Positions 25,603-34,517 of a stretch of DNA of 64,000 bases are shown in pieces. This DNA comes from Pseudacidovorax sp. RU35E (GTDB lineage: Bacteria; Pseudomonadota; Gammaproteobacteria; Burkholderiales; Burkholderiaceae_C), in contig NZ_FTMY01000001.1 in the NCBI RefSeq assembly GCF_900156165.1, positions 372,001-436,000 of the forward strand, written 5' to 3'. Numbering within the stretch: the first letter of the stretch is position 1; every line of letters begins with the position of its first letter. A model generated the notes under the pieces. That model was not told where the DNA came from and made no database searches. It was given only the letters and a program-made list of their open reading frames with translations. A program made the position numbers and the translations under genes.

Positions 25603-27966
25603 ATGCAAGCTGCCCTTCCTCTCGGCTCGATCGGCGCACCGACCCAGGCCGACATCCAGGCCCTCGATGCGCTCGACGATCCGGCCGAATGGTCTGTCTT
25701 CGGCCGCGAGTTGCATGCCGGAGGCGACTGGGAGTCGCAGGTGGGCGTGGAGGGCATCCACTGCGCAGCCTGTGCCTTCACCATCGAGGACGCGCTGCTG
25801 CGCCTGCCCGGCGTGCGCAAGGTGACGGTCAATGCCGCGAGCCGGCGTGCCCGTGTCGTCTGGTCGCCGGCACAGGTGCAGCCCTCGCGCTGGTTCGCGG
25901 CCGTGGCCGAGGCGGGCTACCGCTTCGCGCCCGCCGCCGATGCATCGCTGCGCATCGCTCGCCAGAAGGAGGCCCGTCGCGCGCTCTTCCGCTGGCTGGT
26001 GGCCGGTCTTTGCATGATGCAGGTGATGATGTATGCGCTGCCGGCCTACGTGGCCGGCCCGGGCGAGATGACGCCCGACATCGAGCGCCTGCTGCGCTGG
26101 GCCTCCTGGGTGCTCACGCTGCCTGTCATGGCCTTCGCCTGTGGGCCTTTCTTTGGCAGCGCCTGGCGCGATCTGCGCCACGGTCGTATCGGCATGGACG
26201 TGCCCGTGGCGCTGGGCATGGCCATCGCCTTCGTGGTGAGCACGGCGGGCACCTTCGACCCCGAAGGGCCGCTGGGCCACGAGGTGTATTTCGACTCCCT
26301 CACCATGTTCGTGTTCTTCCTGCTCACGGGTCGCTGGCTGGAGTCGCGGCTGCGCGACCGCACGGCCGGTGCGCTCGATGCACTGGCCGGCCGGCTGCCG
26401 GAGACGGCCGAGCGGCGGCAGATCCATGGCGGCTTCGAGCGCGTGCCGCTGCGGCGCGTGCAGGTGGGCGACGTGCTGCGCGTGCGGCCGGGCGAAGCCT
26501 TCCCGGTCGACGGATTCGTGATCGAAGGCGACACGCTGGCGGACGAGGCGCTGCTCACCGGTGAGTCGCGTCCCGTCGCCAAGCCCCATGGCGAGACGGT
26601 GCATGCGGGCAGCCACAACCTGTCGGCGCCGGTGCTGGTGATGGTTCGGCAGGTGGGCAGCGGCACGCGCTTCGCGCAGATCGTCGCGCTGATGGAAAGC
26701 GCGGCCATGCAGCGCCCGCGTCTGGCTGCAATGGCAGACCGCATCGCACGGCCCTTCCTGCTTGCGGTGGTGCTTGCGGCGGGGGGCGCCGCACTGTGGT
26801 GGTGGCCGGTGGACCCGGGCCATGCGCTGATGGTGGCGGTGTCGGTGCTGATCGTGACCTGCCCCTGCGCGCTTTCGCTGGCGACGCCCGCAGCGATGCT
26901 CGCCAGCGCCGGTGCGCTGGCGCGGCGTGGCGTGCTGGTGGCCCACATGCAGGCGCTGGAATCGCTGGCCACGGTGCAGACGGTGGTCTTCGACAAGACC
27001 GGCACGCTCACGCGCGGTACGCCACGGCTGGACCGCGTCTACAGCCGCCGCGGCACGCTGCCGGGCGATGCGCTCGAACTCGCGGTGGCGCTGGCCGAAG
27101 GCTCGCTGCACCCAGCCGCGCGGGCACTGCGCCAGGTCTGGGACGCGCAGCATCGCCTGCCGCCCGCATGGCGTGCCGAAGCGGTGCAGGAGCTGCACGG
27201 TCAGGGCCTGCAGGGCATCCTGCGGCCGCAGCACGCCGATGCGCCCGTGCGCCATGTGCGGCTGGGCAGCGCGGCTTTCTGCGAGGCCCGTGCGCTGCAG
27301 ACCGACGCCATGCAGGTCCACCTGAGCGACGACGAGGGTTGGGTGGCCAGCTTCGCGCTGGCCGAAGACCTGCGGCCGGAAGCACCGGCCGCGATGGCGC
27401 GGCTCCGGGCCCAGGGCCTGGCGCCGCGGCTGCTGTCCGGCGACCGCGAGGCCGCGGCGCAGCGGCTGGCGGCCAGCGCCGGCATCGACACGGCACGCGG
27501 CGGCTGCAGCCCCGAGGACAAGCTGCACGAGGTGCGCCGCCTGCAGGCGCAGGGCAGGGCGGTGGCCATGGTGGGCGACGGCCTCAACGACGGGCCGGTG
27601 ATCGCACAGGCCGATGCTTCCTTCGCCTTCGGCAACGCCGTGCCGCTGACGCAGGCGCGGGCCGACTTCGTGGTGCTGGCCGATTCGCTGCACGCGGTGC
27701 CCGACACCGTGGCGCAGGCGCGGCGCACGCTGCGCATCGTGCGGCAGAACCTGGCCTGGTCCGCCGCCTACAACGCGCTGTGCGTGCCCCTGGCGCTGGC
27801 GGGCTGGCTGCCGGCCTGGCTGGCCGGCCTGGGCATGGCGCTCAGCTCGTTGGTGGTGGTGCTCAACAGTGCACGCCTGTCGCGCATGGATGCTGCACAA
27901 AGCGAACCGGCAGTGGCCTCGGCGGAGCGCATGCCTGCGGATGCCACGCTGGTGCCGCAAGGCTGA
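25603..27966 (+). CDS. ccoI: Copper-transporting P1B-ATPase for cbb3 oxidase assembly
   Basis: A 787-aa P-type ATPase. It has an N-terminal heavy-metal domain with CAAC (Cys54-Cys57), the membrane metal motif [12 protein letters not shown], the phosphorylation site [10 protein letters not shown], and the hinge [16 protein letters not shown]. CcoI/FixI exports Cu to the periplasm side for CuB insertion in cbb3 oxidase. Neighbours ccoS and ccoNOQP confirm the role. Start set at ATG 25603; an earlier in-frame TTG falls inside the FNR box and is unlikely. Confidence 0.96.
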   Translation: MQAALPLGSIGAPTQADIQALDALDDPAEWSVFGRELHAGGDWESQVGVEGIHCAACAFTIEDALLRLPGVRKVTVNAASRRARVVWSPAQVQPSRWFAAVAEAGYRFAPAADASLRIARQKEARRALFRWLVAGLCMMQVMMYALPAYVAGPGEMTPDIERLLRWASWVLTLPVMAFACGPFFGSAWRDLRHGRIGMDVPVALGMAIAFVVSTAGTFDPEGPLGHEVYFDSLTMFVFFLLTGRWLESRLRDRTAGALDALAGRLPETAERRQIHGGFERVPLRRVQVGDVLRVRPGEAFPVDGFVIEGDTLADEALLTGESRPVAKPHGETVHAGSHNLSAPVLVMVRQVGSGTRFAQIVALMESAAMQRPRLAAMADRIARPFLLAVVLAAGGAALWWWPVDPGHALMVAVSVLIVTCPCALSLATPAAMLASAGALARRGVLVAHMQALESLATVQTVVFDKTGTLTRGTPRLDRVYSRRGTLPGDALELAVALAEGSLHPAARALRQVWDAQHRLPPAWRAEAVQELHGQGLQGILRPQHADAPVRHVRLGSAAFCEARALQTDAMQVHLSDDEGWVASFALAEDLRPEAPAAMARLRAQGLAPRLLSGDREAAAQRLAASAGIDTARGGCSPEDKLHEVRRLQAQGRAVAMVGDGLNDGPVIAQADASFAFGNAVPLTQARADFVVLADSLHAVPDTVAQARRTLRIVRQNLAWSAAYNALCVPLALAGWLPAWLAGLGMALSSLVVVLNSARLSRMDAAQSEPAVASAERMPADATLVPQG

Positions 27967-27978
27967 AGGAGAAGGGCG

Positions 27979-28116
27979 ATGGACATCCTCTTCGTGCTCG
28001 TACCGCTGTCGGTGCTGCTGGTGCTGCTGATCATCGCGGGCCTGTGGTGGGCGGTGGAGCGCGGCCAGTTCGACGACGTGGAACAGGAAGGTGCGCGCAT
28101 TCTGCAAAGCGATTGA
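27979..28116 (+). CDS. ccoS: cbb3-type oxidase assembly protein CcoS
   Basis: A 45-aa protein with one membrane helix near the N-terminus ([20 protein letters not shown]) followed by [13 protein letters not shown], the CcoS/FixS signature. It is needed for heme b and Cu incorporation in cbb3 oxidase. It begins 12 bp after ccoI with a GGAGAAGG ribosome site. Its stop codon overlaps the FNR box for ccoN. Confidence 0.93.
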   Translation: MDILFVLVPLSVLLVLLIIAGLWWAVERGQFDDVEQEGARILQSD

Positions 28117-28126
28117 TCTCCGTCAA
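28113..28126 (+). promoter_or_regulatory. FNR box upstream of ccoN, overlapping the ccoS stop
   Basis: TTGATCTCCGTCAA matches TTGAT-N4-RTCAA at nine of ten FNR half-site positions. It begins one base before the ccoS TGA and its centre is about 66 bp before the ccoN ATG, consistent with an activated internal promoter giving extra ccoNOQP transcripts. Confidence 0.85.
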
Positions 28127-28184
28127 TCGACCCGCGCGAACCGAGTCGGACACTGCCTACAAGTTCCTCAACCTGGTTCCCAAG

Positions 28185-29624
28185 ATGCAGTCCTCCCACT
28201 CACCTGCGGCGCTCTACAACGACACGGTCGTCCGCCAGTTCTCGCTGATGGCCGTGGTCTGGGGCGTGGTCGGCATGCTCGTCGGCGTGATCATCGCCGC
28301 CCAGCTGACCTGGCCCGATCTCAACCTCGGCATCCCCTGGCTGAGCTACGGGCGCCTGCGTCCGCTGCACACCAACGCCGTCATCTTCGCCTTCGGCGGC
28401 TGCGCGCTTTTCGCCACGAGCTACCACGTGGTGCAGCGCACCTGCCAGACGCGCCTGTTCGCGCCGGGCCTGGCGGCCTTCACCTTCTGGGGCTGGCAGG
28501 CCGTCATCGTGGCCGCGGCCATCAGCCTGCCGCTGGGCTACACCACCGGCAAGGAATACGCCGAACTCGAATGGCCCATCGACATCCTGATCACGCTGGT
28601 GTGGGTCTCGTATGCCATCGTGTTCTTCGGCACGGTGGGCACGCGCAAGGTCAAGCACATCTACGTGGCCAACTGGTTCTACGGTGCCTTCATCATCGCC
28701 GTGGCCCTGCTGCATGTGGTCAACAGCGCCGAGGTGCCTGCGGGCTGGATGAAGAGCTACTCGGCCTATGCCGGCGTGCAGGACGCCATGGTGCAGTGGT
28801 GGTACGGCCATAACGCGGTGGGCTTCTTCCTCACCGCCGGCTTCCTGGGAATGATGTACTACTACATCCCCAAGCAGGCCGAGCGCCCGGTCTACAGCTA
28901 CCGCCTGTCGATCGTGCACTTCTGGGCGCTGATCTTCACCTACATGTGGGCGGGCCCGCACCACCTGCATTACACCGCGCTGCCCGACTGGACGCAGTCG
29001 CTGGGCATGCTGTTCTCGCTCATCCTGCTGGCGCCCAGCTGGGGCGGCATGATCAACGGCGTGATGACCCTGTCGGGTGCCTGGCACAAGCTGCGCACCG
29101 ACCCGATCCTGCGCTTCCTGATCGTGGCCCTGTCCTTCTACGGCATGTCCACCTTCGAGGGCCCGATGATGTCCATCAAGACGGTCAACGCCCTCAGCCA
29201 CTACACCGACTGGACCATCGGCCACGTGCACTCCGGCGCGCTCGGCTGGGTGGGCCTGATCTCGATGGGCTCGCTGTACTACCTGATCCCGCGCATGTGG
29301 GGCCGCACCACGATGCACAGCATCAAGGCCATCGAGCTGCACTTCTGGATGGCCACCATCGGCATCGTGCTCTACATCGCCGCCATGTGGATCGCCGGCG
29401 TGATGCAGGGCCTGATGTGGCGCGCCATCAACCCCGACGGCACGCTCACCTACACCTTTGCCGAAGGCGTGAAGGCCACCTTCCCCTTCTACGTGGTGCG
29501 CCTGCTGGGCGGCCTGCTGTACCTGGGCGGCATGCTGGTCATGGCCTGGAACGTGTGGATGACCGTGATCTCGGGCCGTGCGGTGCGCGCCACCATCCCG
29601 GCCCCACAAGCGGCCCATGCCTGA
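28185..29624 (+). CDS. ccoN: cbb3-type cytochrome c oxidase subunit I
   Basis: A 479-aa catalytic subunit with about 12 helices. Conserved His-containing regions are visible: [35 protein letters not shown] (CuB region), [14 protein letters not shown], and [12 protein letters not shown] near the heme ligands. It reduces O2 at the heme b3-CuB site and pumps protons. First gene of ccoNOQP, start MQSSHSP at 28185, 68 bp after ccoS and downstream of an FNR box. Confidence 0.97.
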   Translation: MQSSHSPAALYNDTVVRQFSLMAVVWGVVGMLVGVIIAAQLTWPDLNLGIPWLSYGRLRPLHTNAVIFAFGGCALFATSYHVVQRTCQTRLFAPGLAAFTFWGWQAVIVAAAISLPLGYTTGKEYAELEWPIDILITLVWVSYAIVFFGTVGTRKVKHIYVANWFYGAFIIAVALLHVVNSAEVPAGWMKSYSAYAGVQDAMVQWWYGHNAVGFFLTAGFLGMMYYYIPKQAERPVYSYRLSIVHFWALIFTYMWAGPHHLHYTALPDWTQSLGMLFSLILLAPSWGGMINGVMTLSGAWHKLRTDPILRFLIVALSFYGMSTFEGPMMSIKTVNALSHYTDWTIGHVHSGALGWVGLISMGSLYYLIPRMWGRTTMHSIKAIELHFWMATIGIVLYIAAMWIAGVMQGLMWRAINPDGTLTYTFAEGVKATFPFYVVRLLGGLLYLGGMLVMAWNVWMTVISGRAVRATIPAPQAAHA

Positions 29625-29643
29625 ACGAACGGAGCACAAGAAC

Positions 29644-30276
29644 ATGAGCCAGACGACGCCCTCCACGTCCACCGGCTTCTCGCATGAGAAGGTCGAGACC
29701 AACAACTTTTTGATGATCGTGCTGATCCTGCTGGTCGTCGCCGTCGGCGGCCTGGTGGAGATCGTGCCGCTGTTCTTCCAGAAGTCCACCACCGAGCCTA
29801 TCGCCGGCCTCAAGCCCTACACGGCGCTGCAGCTGGCCGGCCGTGACATCTACCTGCGGGAGGGTTGCTACAACTGCCACTCGCAGATGATCCGCCCCTT
29901 CCGCGCCGAGACGCTGCGCTATGGCCACTACTCGGTGGCCGGCGAGTTCGTGTACGACCACCCCTTCCAGTGGGGCAGCAAGCGCACCGGCCCCGACCTG
30001 CAGCGCGTGGGCGGCAAGTACAGCGACGAATGGCACCGCATCCACCTGAACAACCCGCGCGACGTGGTGCCCGAATCCAACATGCCGGCCTACACCTGGC
30101 TGGAGAAGAACACCGTCGACGCCGCGGCCCTGCCGGCCCACATGCGGGCCCTGCGCAAGGTGGGCGTGCCCTACACCGACGAGGACATCGCCGGCGCGCA
30201 GGCCGCCGTCGAGGGCAAGACCGAGATGGAAGCCACCATCGCCTACCTGCAGTCGCTGGGCCGGGCCCTGAAGTAA
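29644..30276 (+). CDS. ccoO: cbb3-type cytochrome c oxidase subunit II
   Basis: A 210-aa membrane-anchored monoheme cytochrome. One N-terminal helix (~22-45) precedes the heme c motif CYNCH (75-79), with SNMPAYTWL carrying the likely axial Met. It passes electrons from CcoP to CcoN. The start at ATG 29644 follows ccoN by 19 bp. Confidence 0.97.
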   Translation: MSQTTPSTSTGFSHEKVETNNFLMIVLILLVVAVGGLVEIVPLFFQKSTTEPIAGLKPYTALQLAGRDIYLREGCYNCHSQMIRPFRAETLRYGHYSVAGEFVYDHPFQWGSKRTGPDLQRVGGKYSDEWHRIHLNNPRDVVPESNMPAYTWLEKNTVDAAALPAHMRALRKVGVPYTDEDIAGAQAAVEGKTEMEATIAYLQSLGRALK

Positions 30277-30298
30277 GCGAACGAGGAGTACCCACATC

Positions 30299-30436
30299 AT
30301 GGACCTGACCACCCTGCGTTCCATCGCCACCGTCGTGTGCTTCGTGCTCTTCCTGGGCATCGTGGCCTGGGCTTATGCGCGGCGCAACCGTGCCGGCTTC
30401 GAGGAGGCAGCGCGGCTGCCCTTCGAGCAGGACTGA
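30299..30436 (+). CDS. ccoQ: cbb3-type oxidase small subunit CcoQ/FixQ
   Basis: A 45-aa protein with one helix (LRSIATVVCFVLFLGIVAWA) followed by a short basic then acidic tail (RRNRAGFEEAARLPFEQD), which is the typical CcoQ form. It stabilises the CcoNOP complex. It sits 22 bp after ccoO and 37 bp before ccoP. Confidence 0.93.
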   Translation: MDLTTLRSIATVVCFVLFLGIVAWAYARRNRAGFEEAARLPFEQD

Positions 30437-30473
30437 GCGCCCCGCGCCAACGCATCGAACGAGAGAGATCACG

Positions 30474-31397
30474 ATGAGCGATTTCATCAACAACTTCTGG
30501 TCGAACTACGTCATCGCCGCCACGGTGCTGAGCATCCTGGGCTGCGCCATCCTGCTGTGGCTCACCGGCCGCAAGCGCGTGGTGTCGGACAAGGACAACA
30601 CCACCGGCCACGTCTGGGACGAGGACCTGCGCGAAGCCAACAACCCGCTGCCGCTGTGGTGGGTGGGCCTGTTCATCATCACCATTGTCTTTGCGGTGGG
30701 CTACCTGGCCTTCTTCCCGGGGCTGGGCAGCGTGCAGGGCAAGCTGGAATGGAGCTCGGCCGGCGAGTACAAGGCCGAGGTCGAGAAGGCCAATGCCGAA
30801 CTGGCCCCGGTCTACGCGCGCTTTGCGAGCGCGCCGGTGGAGCAGGTGGCGGCCGACCCTGCGGCGCGTGCCATCGGCGAGCGGCTCTTCATGAACAACT
30901 GCGCCCAGTGCCACGGCTCGGACGCGCGCGGCAGCAAGGGCTTTCCCAACCTGGCCGACAACGACTGGCTGCATGGCGGAACGCCCGAGAAGATCATCGA
31001 GACCATCGCCGGTGGCCGCGTCGGCGTCATGCCGCCCATGGCCGCGGCGGTGGGCAGCGCGGACGACGTGAAGAACGTGGCCAACTACGTGCTCAGCCTG
31101 TCGGGCAGCCCGCACGACTCGGTGCGCGCCGGTCTGGGCAAGCCCAAGTTCGCGGTCTGCGCAGCCTGCCACGGCGCCGACGGCAGCGGCAACCAGGCGC
31201 TGGGCGCCCCGCGGCTCAACGACAACATCTGGCTGCATGGCTACGGCGAGGCCGCCATCATCGCCATGATCAACAACGGCAAGCAGAACGTGATGCCGGC
31301 GCAAAACGAGCGGCTGACCGAGGCGCAGATCCGCGTGCTCGCAAGTTACGTCTGGGGCCTGTCCCACAACGTCGCCACGGCGTCCGCCAAGCCCTGA
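30474..31397 (+). CDS. ccoP: cbb3-type cytochrome c oxidase subunit III (diheme)
   Basis: A 307-aa protein with two N-terminal helices (~12-30 and ~62-82) and two heme c sites, CAQCH at 143-147 and CAACH at 229-233, each with a downstream Met region (VGVMPPM and NVMPAQ). It takes electrons from soluble cytochrome c or the bc1 complex and feeds CcoO. Length matches the family. Confidence 0.97.
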   Translation: MSDFINNFWSNYVIAATVLSILGCAILLWLTGRKRVVSDKDNTTGHVWDEDLREANNPLPLWWVGLFIITIVFAVGYLAFFPGLGSVQGKLEWSSAGEYKAEVEKANAELAPVYARFASAPVEQVAADPAARAIGERLFMNNCAQCHGSDARGSKGFPNLADNDWLHGGTPEKIIETIAGGRVGVMPPMAAAVGSADDVKNVANYVLSLSGSPHDSVRAGLGKPKFAVCAACHGADGSGNQALGAPRLNDNIWLHGYGEAAIIAMINNGKQNVMPAQNERLTEAQIRVLASYVWGLSHNVATASAKP

Positions 31398-31464
31398 GCG
31401 GCTTCATGACCACCCGCGCCTGACCATTCCACGCAACCAGGGCGCCTGCGGGCGCACCACTGCC

Positions 31465-32913
31465 ATGTCCGCATCCTCCAACGCGCCGACACCCGGCCCG
31501 CGCCGCGTCATCCCCATTGCCGCGGAGCCGCCGGCCGAGGAGGCCGTGTCGCTCTACGCCGCCAGCAGGAAGATCTATCCGCGTGCGGTGCAGGGCGTGT
31601 TCGCGCGCTGGCGCTGGGCGATGGTGTTCGCCACGCAGCTCGTGTTCTACGGCCTGCCCTGGCTCAGCTGGGGCGAGCGGCAGGCGGTGCTCTTCGACCT
31701 GGCATCGCGGCGCTTCTACCTCTTCGGGCTGGTGCTCTATCCGCAGGACCTGATCTACCTGTCGGGCCTGCTGGTCATCTCGGCGCTGTCGCTCTTCCTG
31801 TTCACGGCGGTGGCCGGGCGGCTGTGGTGCGGCTATGCCTGCCCGCAGACCGTCTACTCCGAGATCTTCATGTGGGTGGAGCAGAAGATCGAGGGCAGCC
31901 GCACCGCCCGCATGCGGCTGGACGGCGAGTCGCTCTCGATGGAGAAGCTGGTCAAGAAGGCCTATAAGCACATCGTTTGGCTCGGCATCGCCATGTGGAC
32001 CGGCTTCACCTTCGTGGGCTACTTCACGCCGGTGCGCGAGCTGGGGCTGGCCTTCCTGCAGACGCAGATGGGCTCGTGGGAGGTGTTCTGGGTCTTCTTC
32101 TATGCCTTCGCCACCTACGGCAACGCCGGCTTCATGCGCGAGCAGGTGTGCAAGTACATGTGCCCCTATGCGCGCTTCCAGAGCGCCATGTTCGACCGCG
32201 ACACGCTCATCGTCACGTACGACCCGGGCCGCGGCGAGCCGCGCGCGCCGCGGGGCCGCAGCGTGGACCACAAGGCGCGCGGCCTGGGCGACTGCATCGA
32301 CTGCGACCTGTGCGTGCAGGTCTGCCCCACGGGCATCGACATCCGTCAGGGCCTGCAGTACGAATGCATCGGCTGCGGCCAGTGCGTGGACGCCTGCAGC
32401 ACCGTGATGGAGAAGATGAACTACCCGAAGGGTCTCATCCGCTACGACACGGTCAACGGCATGGCCGGCCACTGGAGCCGTGCGCAGCTGTGGCGCCGCG
32501 TGCTGCGGCCGCGCGTGCTCATTTATGCCTCGGTGCTCATGCTGCTGGTGGTGGGCATGCTGGTCAGCCTGGTGGCCCGCACGCCGCTGAAGGTGGACGT
32601 GGTGCGCGACCGCGCTTCGCTCGCGCGCATCGCCGAGGGTGGCCGGCTGGAGAACGTCTACCGCCTGCAGATCATGAATGCCACCGAGCGGCCGCAGAAG
32701 TACCACCTGGCCGCCCAGGGACTGGAGGGCATCGCCGTCTCGCCCGACACACCGGTGGAGGTCGGTCCGGCCGAAGCCCGCTGGGTGGCCGTGCGGCTGA
32801 GCATTCCCTACGGCAGCGCCGCGCCTGGTTCGCACAGCGTGCGCATCGAGGTGGGCGAGGAGGGCGGCGGCGCCCATGTGGCCGAGAAGGCCGCCTTCCT
32901 GGTGCCACGCTGA
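31465..32913 (+). CDS. ccoG: cbb3 oxidase accessory ferredoxin-type protein CcoG/RdxA
   Basis: A 482-aa membrane polyferredoxin. After N-terminal helices with WCGYACPQTVYSEIFMWVE and CKYMCPYARFQS come two 4Fe-4S motifs, CIDCDLCVQVCP and CIGCGQCVDACS, then a C-terminal Ig-like IG_FixG domain. CcoG is the cupric reductase proposed to supply Cu(I) for cbb3 assembly. It follows ccoP by 67 bp. Confidence 0.96.
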   Translation: MSASSNAPTPGPRRVIPIAAEPPAEEAVSLYAASRKIYPRAVQGVFARWRWAMVFATQLVFYGLPWLSWGERQAVLFDLASRRFYLFGLVLYPQDLIYLSGLLVISALSLFLFTAVAGRLWCGYACPQTVYSEIFMWVEQKIEGSRTARMRLDGESLSMEKLVKKAYKHIVWLGIAMWTGFTFVGYFTPVRELGLAFLQTQMGSWEVFWVFFYAFATYGNAGFMREQVCKYMCPYARFQSAMFDRDTLIVTYDPGRGEPRAPRGRSVDHKARGLGDCIDCDLCVQVCPTGIDIRQGLQYECIGCGQCVDACSTVMEKMNYPKGLIRYDTVNGMAGHWSRAQLWRRVLRPRVLIYASVLMLLVVGMLVSLVARTPLKVDVVRDRASLARIAEGGRLENVYRLQIMNATERPQKYHLAAQGLEGIAVSPDTPVEVGPAEARWVAVRLSIPYGSAAPGSHSVRIEVGEEGGGAHVAEKAAFLVPR

Positions 32914-32956
32914 TGGCCCGGCACATCGACTTCGCATCCATCACGACGAGGACCCC

Positions 32957-33253
32957 ATGACGAATCCGACGACGCTTGCTTCCAATCCCCTGGTCGAGCC
33001 CTCCAGCGGGCCCTGGTGGCGCCATCCCCTAATGTGGATGGTGGTGGGCGGTCCCGCGGTGGTGGTGGTGGCCGGCTTTGCCACGCTGTGGCTGGCGGTG
33101 CACCGGCCCGATCCGGTGATCGAGGCCGACTACTACCGCCGCGGCATCGAGATCAACCGCACGCTCGCGGCGCAGCATGCGCTCACGCCAGCCCAGCAGG
33201 CGCGCAATCACGTCACGACGCCAGTCCACGACCTGCCGCCGGTGAGTCCATGA
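32957..33253 (+). CDS. fixH: FixH/CcoH family cbb3 assembly protein
   Basis: A 98-aa protein with one membrane helix (LMWMVVGGPAVVVVAGFATL) and the characteristic RPDPVIEADYYRRGIEINR just outside the membrane. CcoH/FixH associates with cbb3 oxidase during assembly. It is shorter than many FixH proteins (~150-170 aa), lacking most of the periplasmic Ig-like part. Its stop overlaps the next ATG (ATGA). Confidence 0.88.
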   Translation: MTNPTTLASNPLVEPSSGPWWRHPLMWMVVGGPAVVVVAGFATLWLAVHRPDPVIEADYYRRGIEINRTLAAQHALTPAQQARNHVTTPVHDLPPVSP

Positions 33254-33513
33254 AGCAGCCACACGCGGTGATGGCCATCGCTTGGCCGGCCTTCCTGGCG
33301 GCCAGCGCCCTGGAGTTCCTCGTCTTCGGCTTCGTCGATCCGTCGGAGCTGCGCTGGTTCGGCCATGCGCTGGAAATGCCGCGTCAGGCGGTCTATGCGC
33401 TGGGCTTCTTCGGCTTCTGGCTGGTGGCCATGGTCTGCAGCGCGACGACGGCGCTGCTGATGCGCACGCCCGCCCAGGTCAATGCGCAAGCCTCGCCCTC
33501 CGGGCAGGATTGA
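33250..33513 (+). CDS. Small two-helix membrane protein at the end of the cco operon
   Basis: An 87-aa protein with two hydrophobic segments (IAWPAFLAASALEFLVFGFV and AVYALGFFGFWLVAMVCSAT) and no motif I recognise. It is translationally coupled to fixH through an ATGA overlap, so it likely belongs to cbb3 maturation or function. Similar small proteins are seen after fixH in related bacteria, but the role is unknown. Confidence 0.8.
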   Translation: MKQPHAVMAIAWPAFLAASALEFLVFGFVDPSELRWFGHALEMPRQAVYALGFFGFWLVAMVCSATTALLMRTPAQVNAQASPSGQD

Positions 33514-33526
33514 AGGCGTACCCACG

Positions 33527-33550
33527 AAAAAAGGACGCCATGGGCGTCCT
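33527..33550 (-). terminator. Intrinsic terminator of fnr
   Basis: Read on the minus strand, AGGACGCC-CAT-GGCGTCCT forms an 8-bp stem with a 3-base loop and is followed by a run of six T (33532-33527, sharing one T with the stem). It lies 50 bp after the fnr stop. On the plus strand the same hairpin would follow the small membrane protein gene but has no U-run. Confidence 0.9.
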
Positions 33551-33600
33551 GTTCGCAGGTCCGGGAGAGCCGCGCCGTCGGTCCGCGGCTGCTGAAGCCC

Positions 33601-34320
33601 TCAGGCGCAGACCGTGGGATTCACCATCCGCCGCAGTGCTTCCGCATCGAGGATGCGCACATGGCGCTGATTGACCTCCACGATGCCGTCGTCCACGAAC
33701 TTGGAGAGGGTGCGGCTCACGGTCTCGAGCTTCAGGCCGAGGTAGCTGCCGATTTCCTCCCGGGTCATGCGAAGCACCAGCTCGGAGGCGGAGAACCCGC
33801 GCGCATGAAGGCGCTGCACCAGGTTCAGCAGGAAGGCCGCCAGGCGCTCCTCGGCGCGCATGCTGCCGAGCAGCAGCATCACGCCATGCTCGCGCACGAT
33901 CTCGCGGCTCATGATCTGGTGCACATGACGCTGAAGCGCCGACACCTCCCGCGACAGCTCCTCGATGCGGTCGAAGGGCATCACGCAGACCTCGGAATCC
34001 TCCAGCGCCACGGCGTCGCAGGTGTGGCGGTCGTTGACGATGCCGTCCAGGCCGATGATCTCGCCGGCCATCTGGAAGCCGGTGACCTGGTCGCGGCCGT
34101 CCTCGGAGGTGATGCGGGTCTTGAACACGCCGGTGCGGATGGCGTAGAGCGAGACGAACTGCTCGCCGTTGTGGAACAGCAGTTCCTTGCGGCGCACCTT
34201 GCGGCGCGTGGCCACGAGCGAATCCAGGCGCAGCAGCTCCTCGGGAGAGAGGCCGACGGGCATGCACAGTTCGCGCAGGTTGCAGTTGGAACAGGCGACT
34301 TTGATGGATTCTGGGGTCAT
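33601..34320 (-). CDS. fnr: FNR/ANR-type oxygen-sensing transcriptional regulator
   Basis: A 239-aa Crp/Fnr regulator. The Cys cluster ligands are C10-x2-C13-x5-C19 and C101, the same spacing as E. coli Fnr (20, 23, 29, 122), so it should hold an oxygen-labile 4Fe-4S cluster. A cyclic-nucleotide-like fold follows, and the recognition helix reads LKLETVSRTLSKF with the E-x2-S-R residues that contact TTGAT half-sites. It sits within the cbb3/hemN island whose promoters carry these sites, and has its own terminator. Confidence 0.96.
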   Translation of the reverse strand: MTPESIKVACSNCNLRELCMPVGLSPEELLRLDSLVATRRKVRRKELLFHNGEQFVSLYAIRTGVFKTRITSEDGRDQVTGFQMAGEIIGLDGIVNDRHTCDAVALEDSEVCVMPFDRIEELSREVSALQRHVHQIMSREIVREHGVMLLLGSMRAEERLAAFLLNLVQRLHARGFSASELVLRMTREEIGSYLGLKLETVSRTLSKFVDDGIVEVNQRHVRILDAEALRRMVNPTVCA

Positions 34321-34433
34321 GGTGTGTCCGGCTCTCTCTGGATGGGAACGGCGACGCGGTCGTCTGCGCGAGCGGTCTGTCGTCCCGGTGCTCCCCTTTG
34401 CGGCGTATTTTCCGACAGCGATCAACTTTCTGT

Positions 34434-34447
34434 TTGATGTGGATCAA
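34434..34447. promoter_or_regulatory. FNR box between fnr and hemN
   Basis: TTGATGTGGATCAA is a perfect TTGAT-N4-ATCAA dyad. Its centre is ~78 bp before the hemN ATG and ~120 bp before the fnr ATG. It probably activates hemN at low oxygen and may allow fnr autoregulation. A weaker half-dyad (CCGAC-N4-ATCAA) lies at 34412-34425. Confidence 0.9.
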
Positions 34448-34517
34448 GCGTCCGTCATCGCCGGGCCCGCACAGTAGAGGCAACTACCGGGGCACCTACC
34501 CGTGTCCCCCTGCTGCG

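Noticed and set aside
34412-34425. Second FNR box CCGAC-N4-ATCAA beside the strong hemN box
   Set aside because: The left half matches the consensus in only three of five bases; listed only as a weak neighbour of the strong site.
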